64,000 nt of DNA. Origin: WRAV01 sp050950205 (GTDB lineage Bacteria; Bacillota; Clostridia; Oscillospirales; Ruminococcaceae). The notes below the pieces were generated by a model. That model ran no database searches and had not been told where the DNA came from. It worked only from the letters and a program-made list of their open reading frames with translations. A program made the position numbers and the translations under genes. This document shows, one piece after another, positions 25,263-33,291 of the stretch; position 1 is the stretch's first letter, and every line of letters starts with the position of its first letter. The stretch is taken from contig JBMNHF010000015.1 of assembly GCA_050950205.1 (NCBI GenBank), positions 1-64,000 of the forward strand, written 5' to 3'.

Positions 25263-27020
25263 CTAGTGAGATGCAGATGGTATGGTGATCTCCACTTTGG
25301 TGTATTCACCCTCGACGCTCTCAATCGTCAGGCCGTAAGCATCTCCAAATTCACGCCTTAATCGTTGATGCACGTTATACAGGCCGATGTGTCCTTCCTT
25401 TTTTTCGGTCACTTTGTCTTCATCCAGGTGCTTTCGCAAGTCCACAAGTCGCTGCGCCGAAATGCCTTGCCCGTTGTCCCGTACATACATCGTCACAGCA
25501 TTGTTCCGATAGAAAGAACCAACCATGACTTCGCCGTTTTCCATCTGATTGGCAAAGCCGTGGTTAACGGCATTTTCCAGCAGGGGCTGCAAAACCATTC
25601 TTGGTACCGGAGCAGAAGTTATCATCGGATCCTCTATTTGGAAGTGAAAGCGGAACCGGTCACCAAACCGAATCTGCATAATCTCCGCATAGTCTTTGCC
25701 ACATTGCATTTCACTCTCGATGGTACCCATATTGTTTTTCGAAGCGCTGTAGCGATAGATGCGAATCATGGCAGAGAGGACCTTGGGGATTTCGGGGACG
25801 CGATAGGTCTGTGCGATGCTGCGAACGCATTCCAGCGTGTTGTATAGGAAATGTGGATTAATCTGTGATTGCAGCGCCAGAATTTGGCTTTCCCGATGCA
25901 GAAGACGCAGTTCGTACAAGTTTTTCTGCGTCTTGGTCATCAGGATAGTCCGCTTTTCCAGTTCATCCAAAACATCGTTTACCCCCGCCGAAATCTCTTG
26001 CATTTCCTTTGCCTTGCTAAAACGCAATCGAAAGCCGTAATCGCCCTGCCGAATACGCTGCATATCGTTTACAATATCGCGAACCGGCCGATTAACCAGC
26101 CTGGTAGTTGACAATATGCCTATGATCGTTAGGATGAATACCAGGAGCACCAACATGACGCCGTGCAGCAGAATGTGTTGCATCTGATCTATTAACAAAT
26201 ATCGCGGAACCAAACACAGCAGGTACATATCGCCATAATCCAGCGACTCCAAAATGGCAATGTGTGTCACGCCATTCATGTTGATCTGCGCGTTTTGTTT
26301 GAGCTCCGACAGGGAAAAGCTCGCAGGAAGTGTGTCCGCCCCGACCCCATTGGAATAATATACCCGCAAAGTATCCCCGGAAGCAATGCTAAGGCACTGT
26401 ATGCTTTCATCCGTAGGCTCAGGTAAAAGATGATCGAGTGAAATGGCGAGATAAGCATTTGCCACGGTCTGCATAAACAGATAGCTGGGGTTAAAACTCG
26501 TAACCGGCTGCCGCATGACCAGATGTGACGGCTCGCTGTCCTGCTTGGCGCTGAATAAGCTAGGGGAGACGGGGCGAACCGAATTGCGGCTGTTGTATGT
26601 ATCTAACAGCCGCAGGAAGGTTTCTTCCGGCATCTTGTGACACTCGATGATGACGTCGCTGCCGCTTTGCACGATCATCGCTGCGTCAACAATGTCAGAA
26701 TTATGCAAAATGCCATACAGGGAGTGGTTCATGTTTTGCCTGTATAGCATTCGCTCATAAGGGTTATCAGTCATCCAGAAGGATTCTTTTCCGATATTTG
26801 TGGCAATCCAGACCAGCTGCTGTTGCGCCAGTATCAGCTCATTGGACAGGTTCACGGCGTTCTTTTTTGTGCTTGTTTTGAAAAAGTCCAAATTGTTGTT
26901 GTACGTGATTTGCGTAAAGGAAATGAAATAGAAAACGGACAGCAAAACCGTTGCTAAAAACAGCAGAATTAAGAAGGTCGTTATGAGGCGTGAGACAGAG
27001 TAAGATTTATGAATGGGCAT
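25263..27020 (-). CDS. yesM: Sensor histidine kinase, YesM family
   Basis: A 585-aa membrane kinase. One N-terminal membrane helix (LITTFLILLFLATVLLSVFY), an extracellular sensing domain of about 240 residues, a second helix (about 278-298, ILLHGVMLVLLVFILTIIGI), a HAMP linker and the His-kinase domain of the LytS/YesM type. The phospho-acceptor is His390 in QSQINPHFLYNTLE, and the ATPase N box is LLENAVNHGFAN with a later DNGQGIS. GGAAGG lies 8 nt before the ATG. The gene overlaps yesN by 14 bp. YesM kinases sense oligosaccharides outside the cell and phosphorylate the paired YesN; here the likely cue is a glucuronide. Confidence 0.93.
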   Translation of the reverse strand: MPIHKSYSVSRLITTFLILLFLATVLLSVFYFISFTQITYNNNLDFFKTSTKKNAVNLSNELILAQQQLVWIATNIGKESFWMTDNPYERMLYRQNMNHSLYGILHNSDIVDAAMIVQSGSDVIIECHKMPEETFLRLLDTYNSRNSVRPVSPSLFSAKQDSEPSHLVMRQPVTSFNPSYLFMQTVANAYLAISLDHLLPEPTDESIQCLSIASGDTLRVYYSNGVGADTLPASFSLSELKQNAQINMNGVTHIAILESLDYGDMYLLCLVPRYLLIDQMQHILLHGVMLVLLVFILTIIGILSTTRLVNRPVRDIVNDMQRIRQGDYGFRLRFSKAKEMQEISAGVNDVLDELEKRTILMTKTQKNLYELRLLHRESQILALQSQINPHFLYNTLECVRSIAQTYRVPEIPKVLSAMIRIYRYSASKNNMGTIESEMQCGKDYAEIMQIRFGDRFRFHFQIEDPMITSAPVPRMVLQPLLENAVNHGFANQMENGEVMVGSFYRNNAVTMYVRDNGQGISAQRLVDLRKHLDEDKVTEKKEGHIGLYNVHQRLRREFGDAYGLTIESVEGEYTKVEITIPSASH

Positions 27021-28401
27021 CGTCGCGTCCTTCCTTCCGATATGCCAATGGCGAAACGCCTACTACCTTTTTAAACACCTTGTTAAAGTGAAAATAGTCC
27101 GGATAACCTGACCGTATACCAACCGCCTTTACAGGCAGTTTGGTGTACCGGAGCAGCTCACACGCATGGGCGATACGCTTTTTCATGATGTATTCCGTGA
27201 ACGGCACACCTGTTATACGCTTAAACTGGCGGCTCAAGTGGGAAATACTTACATGGAATTGTTCCGAAAGCAGCTCCAAATTAATCATTTCTGTGTAATG
27301 GGTATCGGCATAGCGAACCGCAAGCATGGAAGCGTCAGAAACATCCTCCACATCAATAGACGCTTGAATGCTGTCATCAATCAGAACACGCAGACTTTTA
27401 AACATCGCTTCTTCGGTCTGCATAATGCTGTACATCTGAAAACAGCTGTCGAATGCTTGCAACGTCTCCTGCACCTCTTTGTTGGGGTATCGGATGAATA
27501 TTCCTTGCAGGATGTTGTTATAGAAATAAGTCATATCATCGATCATGAACTGCTGCTCCACTGCCTGCATCTGCATGGAATCCAGCAATGCGCGGGCATG
27601 GAGCAGGTTACCTGCATAGACAGCGCTGACGATTTTATCGGCTTCCTTCATGATGTAATTGTTACACTCATGGTAAACTGCACTTCCCGTTTTTTTACCA
27701 TAAAAGCGCAACGTGTAATAGCAGACAAGGGCTTCCCAAATCCTTTGGCAAACTTCTTCTTCGCTCTGTGCCGTCTGACTAAATCCACATAGCGTGGGAA
27801 TCGAAGCAGCGCCCTCTCCCGGCAACACAGCCAATACCAGATCATCATAAATCCGAAACCAAGGAGCATTTACCGTTGCAGTCACAGAGTCTGTCATGCA
27901 AATCTGATATGGATTAGAAAAGATGCCGCTTTGTTCTATGTAGGAATCGAATCGCACAGTCCGTTCAGACGTTAATGCTTGCATAACCAACGTGCGAATG
28001 CTTTCGGCAGAACGGTCCATTTGATCCTGGCGCAAGGCGCTTTGCAACTTTTCGGCCAATTCTGCGATTTGGTCCTCTTCTAATGGCTTCAAAATGTACG
28101 AAAAGGCGCCTCCATCCAATGCCCGCTTGGCATATTCGAATTCAGCATAAGCGGAAATGACGATAAACAGTGGATGAACATCCATCTCACGGCAGCGCTC
28201 AATAAGCTCCAATCCGGATAGTCCTGGCATAAGCACGTCTGTACAGACGACATCTGGACAGTGCTTTTGAATCGCTTCCAAAGCTTCGATTGGGTTGCCA
28301 AAGGTTTGTATGTCAGTAAAACCGTACGACTCCCAGTCAATGATATTGCGAATACCTTTCAACGCCCAAGGCTCATCGTCGATCATGATAATTTTATACA
28401 T
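27007..28401 (-). CDS. yesN: Response regulator with AraC-type DNA-binding domain, YesN family
   Basis: A 464-aa transcription activator. Receiver domain residues 1-120: acidic pair IDDEP (8-10), phosphorylation site Asp55 in CTDVLMPG, and Lys105 in YILKPLEE. A long middle region of about 230 residues follows, and the C-terminus has two HTHs of the AraC family (about 365-462; NLELLSEQFHVSISHLSRQF and PDYFHFNKVFKKVVGVSP). It is the first gene of the glucuronide locus and should activate it when phosphorylated by YesM. The gene start lies only about 125 bp from the end of an IS21 element, which may have displaced or replaced part of the upstream regulatory region. Confidence 0.93.
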   Translation of the reverse strand: MYKIIMIDDEPWALKGIRNIIDWESYGFTDIQTFGNPIEALEAIQKHCPDVVCTDVLMPGLSGLELIERCREMDVHPLFIVISAYAEFEYAKRALDGGAFSYILKPLEEDQIAELAEKLQSALRQDQMDRSAESIRTLVMQALTSERTVRFDSYIEQSGIFSNPYQICMTDSVTATVNAPWFRIYDDLVLAVLPGEGAASIPTLCGFSQTAQSEEEVCQRIWEALVCYYTLRFYGKKTGSAVYHECNNYIMKEADKIVSAVYAGNLLHARALLDSMQMQAVEQQFMIDDMTYFYNNILQGIFIRYPNKEVQETLQAFDSCFQMYSIMQTEEAMFKSLRVLIDDSIQASIDVEDVSDASMLAVRYADTHYTEMINLELLSEQFHVSISHLSRQFKRITGVPFTEYIMKKRIAHACELLRYTKLPVKAVGIRSGYPDYFHFNKVFKKVVGVSPLAYRKEGRDDAHS

Positions 28402-28525
28402 GTTTCTTTTCCCTTTTATAGAACTCCCATCGTTGATTTATTTTACTGCAATAACAGACAAAATGAGGTGCTTGCGGCATTGCAGCCATCTTGGTTGCGG
28501 ATTGCCTGTGTTCGTCAAGTAAAAA

Positions 28526-28558
28526 TGTTAGCAAAAGGTCCCCAAAAAGGTTAGCACC
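28526..28558. repeat. Left terminal repeat of the IS21 element
   Basis: Pairs in inverted orientation with 31024-31055: shared blocks are GCAAAAGGTC and GTTAGCACC, with a variable A-rich centre. Confidence 0.75.
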
Positions 28559-28618
28559 TTGGAGCACCTAATTTGTTGTTCGTGCGTGCGGCATCGGGGA
28601 CCCGTATCTGCACTTTTG

Positions 28619-28704
28619 GGGGCCAAACAGGGTGGGACCCAGCGCTCACATTTTGGAGACCCACGGGGCCAAACAGGTCGGGGTCCAATGCTCACTTTTT
28701 GGAG
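28619..28704. repeat. Two 40-nt subterminal direct repeats of the IS21 element
   Basis: Units at 28619-28658 and 28665-28704 both start GGGGCCAAACAGG and end CTCACWTTTTGGAG. A related GGCTCACTTTTT sequence lies near the other end (about 31003). Multiple subterminal copies are known as transposase-binding sites in IS21-type elements; that role is inferred here. Confidence 0.6.
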
Positions 28705-28711
28705 CGCTTTT

Positions 28712-29443
28712 TCAGTGGGTACGCTGGCGTTGCATGGACTGGGTCAGTCGGTAGCTCTCGCCGGAGAAGATTACAATGTGGGAATGGTGGATCAGCCGGT
28801 CAACCAGCGCTGCCGTCAGGCGGTTGTCGCCAAAGACAGTGTTCCACTGCGAGAACTCCAGATTGGATGTAATAATGAGGCTCTTTCGCTCGTAGCAGTC
28901 GGAGATTACCTGAAACAGTAGCTCGGCGGCATCCTTGTGCAGCGGCACGAAACCAATTTCGTCAATCACAATGAGCTCCACTTTTTTCAGTGTGCTGAGA
29001 TAGTTGTTCAGCGTACCTTTGTTGTTTTTCTCCAGCAGGATATTGGCAAGGGACGCCGCCGTATAAAAGCGGACACGCCGCCCTTCCTGGCAAGCTTTCA
29101 AGGCAATGGCTGTGGCAAGATGTGTTTTGCCGGTACCAACAGTGCCCATAAAAATGAGATTCTCCTTGGGCGTAAGAAATTGCAGTTCCTCCATGTACTC
29201 GGCAGTCAAGCCGCTGGGCAGCTCAATGGCGGGAGTCCACACAAAGTCATCCAGCGTTTTCAGAACACGGAAACCGGCGGTTTTCACCATGCGGTTAATC
29301 CTGTTGGCTTCACGCTCTTTCAGCTCCAGCTTCAGCAGGTCGGTCACATATTGCTCTGTACTTTCAAACTGGACGGAGCGCCATTCCTTGGCCATGCCGC
29401 CCAACTTCACCTGTCGCATCATCAGCTCAATTTCCTCAGACAT
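28712..29443 (-). CDS. istB: IS21 helper ATPase IstB
   Basis: An AAA+ ATPase that assists the IstA transposase in target selection and strand transfer. The 243-aa protein has an N-terminal helical region, Walker A GTVGTGKTHLATA (about residues 100-112), Walker B LIVIDEIGFVP, and sensor region LIITSNLEFSQWNTVFGD with the Arg-finger part. The ATG at 29443 has GGGAGG 8 nt upstream and lies inside the end of istA (8-bp overlap), the classic IS21 layout. It resembles the DnaC family because of shared ancestry. Confidence 0.95.
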   Translation of the reverse strand: MSEEIELMMRQVKLGGMAKEWRSVQFESTEQYVTDLLKLELKEREANRINRMVKTAGFRVLKTLDDFVWTPAIELPSGLTAEYMEELQFLTPKENLIFMGTVGTGKTHLATAIALKACQEGRRVRFYTAASLANILLEKNNKGTLNNYLSTLKKVELIVIDEIGFVPLHKDAAELLFQVISDCYERKSLIITSNLEFSQWNTVFGDNRLTAALVDRLIHHSHIVIFSGESYRLTQSMQRQRTH

Positions 29444-30926
29444 TCGCGCCACCTCCCGTCAGGCCGTCATAGGCGGAAAGGTTGGGATTGTAGTTTAGCA
29501 CCGGAGAACCGGGCAGCTTCAGCGGATCAGGTCGGTATTCCTTCTTTGCAATCATGTAATAGCACTGCCGGAGGCTGTCCGCATCCGTGCGGCCATTCTC
29601 GCCGGCGAGCTCCAGTGCATCGGCGCACAGGGCGGCATTGCCGTCAGATACAATTTCGCTGAGTAGCTGAAGCGCATTTTTGCGCTCTCTGCCGCTGGTC
29701 TGTTCCAAAAATGTCTGCCACTGCTGCGGCATCTGGTGGAAGAAGCGGGTGTGTTCAATTGCACCAGGCTTTTTGCAGAGCACGGACACATACTGCGTCC
29801 AGTCGTAGACCTCATCATTGGTTTTGTAGCTCCTGCGATAGTGCCCAACCGGGTGGTGGTCATGAAAAAACTCCACATGGTCATAGAAAATCTTGGCCTG
29901 CACCGTTTCGCCGGACAGCATGGGAGAAAGGCCGTATTTGTTGGTTTCAATGGTCACGAAGCCGCTTTTGTTCACCGTCAGTGCTGCATAGCGGAACACC
30001 GAGAATGGATACTCCGGCAGGCACAGAAGGCTGGCTTTGTCCTCTTCCCAAAGCTCCGCAATCAGCAGTTTCTTCTTGTAATGAGGCCGCTGGGCATCCT
30101 TCTCGCACCATTCCCACAGGGACTCATTGAAGCCGTCAAAGGAAACAATAGTCGGAACCGGCACAAAGGCATTTCTGCGGCTGTAACCCACCTTGTTTTC
30201 CACGTTGCCTTTTTCGTTGCCGGATGCTGGATTGCAGAATTCTGCGCGGAAACGGTAATGCATCATGAAGCGGGTAAAGCCGTCTGTGAGAATTCGGTCT
30301 GTACCCTTGAGTACCTGCACAACGGCGGTGGACATATTGTCAAAGCGCAGCACCGGCGGAACGCCGCCAATATGCTCAAAGATACGTTTCATACCGGTAA
30401 GCAGGCATTCCTGGTTCTGAGAGGGGAAAGTTTGGGTGTACCCTTTGTTGGAATTCGGGAAGGAAATGGTTAGTGCATAGCCGTCCTGCTCCTGCCCTGC
30501 ACCATCGTAGTAGAGATGCTTTCCGAAATCTACTTGCCCACTGCCCAGCGTATGCTCCAGAGGCAAATAACCACTGTTCTTGGAATTCATCACAAACCGC
30601 TTTTTGCGGACGTACTTTTTTACGCTGGAATAGCTGCCGCCGAAACCGTGCTCATCCCGCAAACGGCAGAAAATCCTCCAAACGGTGTGCCTCTGCTTGC
30701 GCGGGATCTTACGGTCGGCTTCCAGCCATTCATCAATTACGGGAATGAAATCTCCCAACACCGGATAGCTCGTTGGCTCGGTATCCGGCAGATTGTCCTC
30801 GCTCCAGTCGAGCTGGTAGGCGTACTTTTGGACGGTCTTGAAGCTGTGACCTGTTTGACGGGAAATTTCTCGCAAACTCAGGTCTTCATTTTCGTACAGA
30901 TCCTTGATATTATTTACTTGAGCCAT
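29436..30926 (-). CDS. istA: IS21 transposase IstA
   Basis: The DDE transposase of the element, 496 aa. The N-terminus has an HTH (DLSLREISRQTGHSFKTVQKY). The catalytic residues are in GSGQVDFGKHLY (Asp), VLRFDNMSTAVVQ (Asp) and ASGNEKGNVENKVGYSRR (Glu). The C-terminal beta-barrel part includes TVNKSGFVTIETNKYGLSP. AAAGG lies 8 nt before the ATG at 30926. The reading frame is full length with no frameshift. Confidence 0.95.
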   Translation of the reverse strand: MAQVNNIKDLYENEDLSLREISRQTGHSFKTVQKYAYQLDWSEDNLPDTEPTSYPVLGDFIPVIDEWLEADRKIPRKQRHTVWRIFCRLRDEHGFGGSYSSVKKYVRKKRFVMNSKNSGYLPLEHTLGSGQVDFGKHLYYDGAGQEQDGYALTISFPNSNKGYTQTFPSQNQECLLTGMKRIFEHIGGVPPVLRFDNMSTAVVQVLKGTDRILTDGFTRFMMHYRFRAEFCNPASGNEKGNVENKVGYSRRNAFVPVPTIVSFDGFNESLWEWCEKDAQRPHYKKKLLIAELWEEDKASLLCLPEYPFSVFRYAALTVNKSGFVTIETNKYGLSPMLSGETVQAKIFYDHVEFFHDHHPVGHYRRSYKTNDEVYDWTQYVSVLCKKPGAIEHTRFFHQMPQQWQTFLEQTSGRERKNALQLLSEIVSDGNAALCADALELAGENGRTDADSLRQCYYMIAKKEYRPDPLKLPGSPVLNYNPNLSAYDGLTGGGANV

Positions 30927-31023
30927 TCTTAACACCTTTCTGCTACCTCCTTAGTCTCTTGACAATTCTAAGGGTAGCTGTTATTTCAGGTGCTGACAAT
31001 GGCTCACTTTTTATGCCATTTGG

Positions 31024-31055
31024 GGTGCTAACTTTTTCGAGACCTTTTGCGATAC
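31024..31055. repeat. Right terminal repeat of the IS21 element
   Basis: GGTGCTAAC followed by GACCTTTTGC mirrors the left end at 28526-28558. The outermost bases differ between the ends (TGTTAGC against GTATCGC). Confidence 0.75.
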
Positions 31056-31513
31056 TTTCATTTTACCGAAAACAATAATGATTTCTCCTTTAAAGGTTTT
31101 CTTATAAAAAATATAAGTATTTTTATTATTCCCTTTATTTTTGGTACTTTCAAACCAAATAAATCCATTACCAAAGTAGGGATTTCAAATCGTTGTTCCC
31201 CTGATCAGCTTTTCAAATAAGCAAATATAATCTTAACGTTAAAATGCACCTCAAATTTTGAAAAGTTTATGGATAAGCTGCAACTAACAGTGTGTTGCCG
31301 ATATAAAAGTTGTAATTTTCTTTACAAAGTGATGGAAAATACAATTTGCATCTTAAAATAATTGATGGTAAGATTATAGCGTGCTCCAAACTGGCGCCAG
31401 ATGGAGTATCTATGGATTTACCCGAAGCAAAGCAGATGTCTAAGGAACGGCCTGGAAAAGTAGAGTTTTGCAAGAATAGCAATTAGTTATTGCAATTATC
31501 AGGAGGCTGCATT
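31056..31513. other. AT-rich intergenic region with a possible decayed ORF
   Basis: About 460 bp, much more AT-rich than the neighbourhood. A plus-strand frame from about 31324 to 31485 reads through 50 codons (LQSDGKYNLHLKIIDGKI onward) to a TAG, but lacks a usable start and ribosome site and follows a stop. It looks like the tail of a lost gene. Nothing else is recognised; the AT-richness may have made this an IS target. Confidence 0.4.
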
Positions 31514-32992
31514 ATGACTTATCGTGATAACGATGTAATTGTAAACGGGGTAAACGGATGGAATATTACTGGCGGCACTTATACAGTAAAAGAACTGAGC
31601 ATCACTCCCGGTCAGGACCCAGATAACCTCAACTACCCGGGTCAAGTGATAACTATGCAAAACAACCGATTCCGCTTTCGGGTTGGGCGCAGTGCTTCAG
31701 CAACGGTAGCAAACTGGTTTAATCCCAAACTATCTGGTTACAACGATCCAAGTGTGAATGGCGACCGCACCACATTCGATCATACAGCAGGTCAGCTGAA
31801 CTTTGCATTTATTGGTGATCTGCAAGTAACCATATCCGGTGGAGACCTTGCCCAGCCCACTACCGTTAAATTTCCCGATGTGGCTTTTGCGCAGGGTAGA
31901 TCTGGCCTGAGCAATAATTGGTGGTTTGGTCAGAAGATGGGGCAACATACCCGTGACAGCGATGGCCCTCAACAAATGCTTCTCATCGGCACCGATTCCA
32001 ATAACAATACGGTGTATGCTTCTTTCCGGCGGGGTGGCAACGACGTAAACGAAGTTTCTTTGCGGGCCTTTTCCCGTGTTGCTCCTCCGGTGGACCGCAG
32101 AGAAAAGGTTCAGGATGTGGTAGGTCGTTTTAACGCCATACCGGTAGACGGCACTCCTGAAACCTTGAGTGGTTTTCCCATCACCTATGATCCCATAACG
32201 TGCCATTGGCAGGGCTATACCCAGAGCCAAGGTTCCGATGGTACCCCATACGTTTTGCTAACCCACAATGTCTCTTCCGCCGATTATGCGCATATTGTTT
32301 GCGGTTATCGGGGCACGAATGAAAAGTGGGGATTCAAAACCTACTTGAAAAACTGGCGGCATCCGGGTGGTGTTCAGGCGATAGGGGATTATTTATTGGT
32401 TCCCAACGAGGACAGCAGTCAATCTCACATTGCGATGTACGATTTGCGTTCGCTCAAAGTGCAGGAGCTGCGCCGGATCGAGAATTTTGACATGGATCTA
32501 AGCCATAAAGCCGGTGCGCTTGGAATTACCAATTACACCGATGCAAACGGTACCGAATACTATCTCTTAATTATCGCCCATCTAGCTGGCAGTAACAGTA
32601 TCTATTATATCTATCGTGCACCTGCCTCTCAGCCACTGCCCCAGGCCAATTTCTCCTTGGTGGGAAGCTTTGGTTTGAGTCAAGACTTCCAAGGTTTTGG
32701 ACTGGTAACCGGCACCAACAACAAGGTGTATCTCATCGGTCTTTGGTCTACCGGCAGTGCGGTATTTGAGGACTACGCCTATTTGTATGAAGTCAGTACC
32801 ACGAATTGGGGAACCGTAACGCTGCTGAATACAAGGCATTTGACCAGCCACCACTCCGGTGGTATTCTAGGGGTGCACTTCCGCTACGGTGCAGGTGTTC
32901 ATGTCAATCCAAACAAGGAAATTGTATTGGTTGCCTCCCAAAGAAATACAGAGGCTGGCGGCACCGTAAACACTAACTACTGGATTGGCTGA
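31514..32992 (+). CDS. Unrecognised 492-aa protein, predicted beta-rich
   Basis: I do not recognise a family. The ATG has AGGAGG at good spacing, so the gene looks well expressed. There is no signal peptide, lipobox or membrane helix. The composition is rich in Asn, Gly, Thr, Tyr and Trp with very little Cys. Repeated short strands (for example HIAMYDLRSLKVQELRRI, EYYLLIIAHLAGSNSIYYIY, NKVYLIGLWSTGSAVFEDYA) read like blades of a beta-propeller from about residue 230. The N-terminal 200 residues look like a separate beta-sandwich (GDLQVTISGGDL). It ends NTNYWIG. Own terminator follows. It could be a secreted-without-signal lectin or toxin-like protein, but I have no evidence for function. Confidence 0.75.
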   Translation: MTYRDNDVIVNGVNGWNITGGTYTVKELSITPGQDPDNLNYPGQVITMQNNRFRFRVGRSASATVANWFNPKLSGYNDPSVNGDRTTFDHTAGQLNFAFIGDLQVTISGGDLAQPTTVKFPDVAFAQGRSGLSNNWWFGQKMGQHTRDSDGPQQMLLIGTDSNNNTVYASFRRGGNDVNEVSLRAFSRVAPPVDRREKVQDVVGRFNAIPVDGTPETLSGFPITYDPITCHWQGYTQSQGSDGTPYVLLTHNVSSADYAHIVCGYRGTNEKWGFKTYLKNWRHPGGVQAIGDYLLVPNEDSSQSHIAMYDLRSLKVQELRRIENFDMDLSHKAGALGITNYTDANGTEYYLLIIAHLAGSNSIYYIYRAPASQPLPQANFSLVGSFGLSQDFQGFGLVTGTNNKVYLIGLWSTGSAVFEDYAYLYEVSTTNWGTVTLLNTRHLTSHHSGGILGVHFRYGAGVHVNPNKEIVLVASQRNTEAGGTVNTNYWIG

Positions 32993-33067
32993 GTTGCTTG
33001 TAAGCGCAGCCCCCATTTTCCGGTATGCTAGAAACCTACAATCCATTCTGAGCTGATAATCTGTCCG

Positions 33068-33103
33068 AGAGCCCGCCTTTTGTCTAGACAAAAGGCGGGC
33101 TCT
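33068..33103 (+). terminator. Terminator with perfect 36-bp palindrome
   Basis: AGAGCCCGCCTTTTGTC and its complement meet at a central TCTAGA with no unpaired loop. A T-run follows on the plus strand. It lies 75 bp past the stop of the 492-aa protein gene. Confidence 0.85.
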
Positions 33104-33213
33104 TTTAATCTGATATGAATTAGGGGAAGAGGAGCAATCCTCGGTCTTTTCTTTATTGCCCGCTATTTCATTTTCCGTTGGGCGCCAATTATCACACCCA
33201 AGAAATAAGCGAA

Positions 33214-33242
33214 TTGACTTTGTCCATTATAGTTAGTACAAT
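33214..33242 (+). promoter_or_regulatory. Sigma-A promoter of the kinase/regulator pair
   Basis: TTGACT, 17 bp, TACAAT, upstream of the histidine kinase gene. The predicted transcript start near 33249 rules out the more distant in-frame start codons of that gene. Confidence 0.7.
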
Positions 33243-33291
33243 GACACTTGGAAGGATAAAAATGTGCATTGTGTTGAGTGGGGACATTGCG

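Larger units (their letters stand above)
28526..31055 (-). mobile_element. IS21-family insertion sequence
   Basis: About 2.5 kb carrying istA and istB in the usual order with a short overlap. The ends are imperfect inverted repeats: the left has GCAAAAGGTCCCCAAAAAGG then TTAGCACC, the right (reversed) has GCAAAAGGTCTCGAAAAAG then TTAGCACC. The left end begins TG, as IS21 ends do; the exact right end is uncertain by a few bases. I could not find a convincing target duplication. Both genes are open and complete, so the element may be active. It sits between yesN and an unrelated plus-strand gene. Confidence 0.85.

Noticed and set aside
28501..31060. Target-site duplication of the IS21 element
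   Set aside because: Bases just outside the two ends do not match for 4-8 bp in any register I tried.
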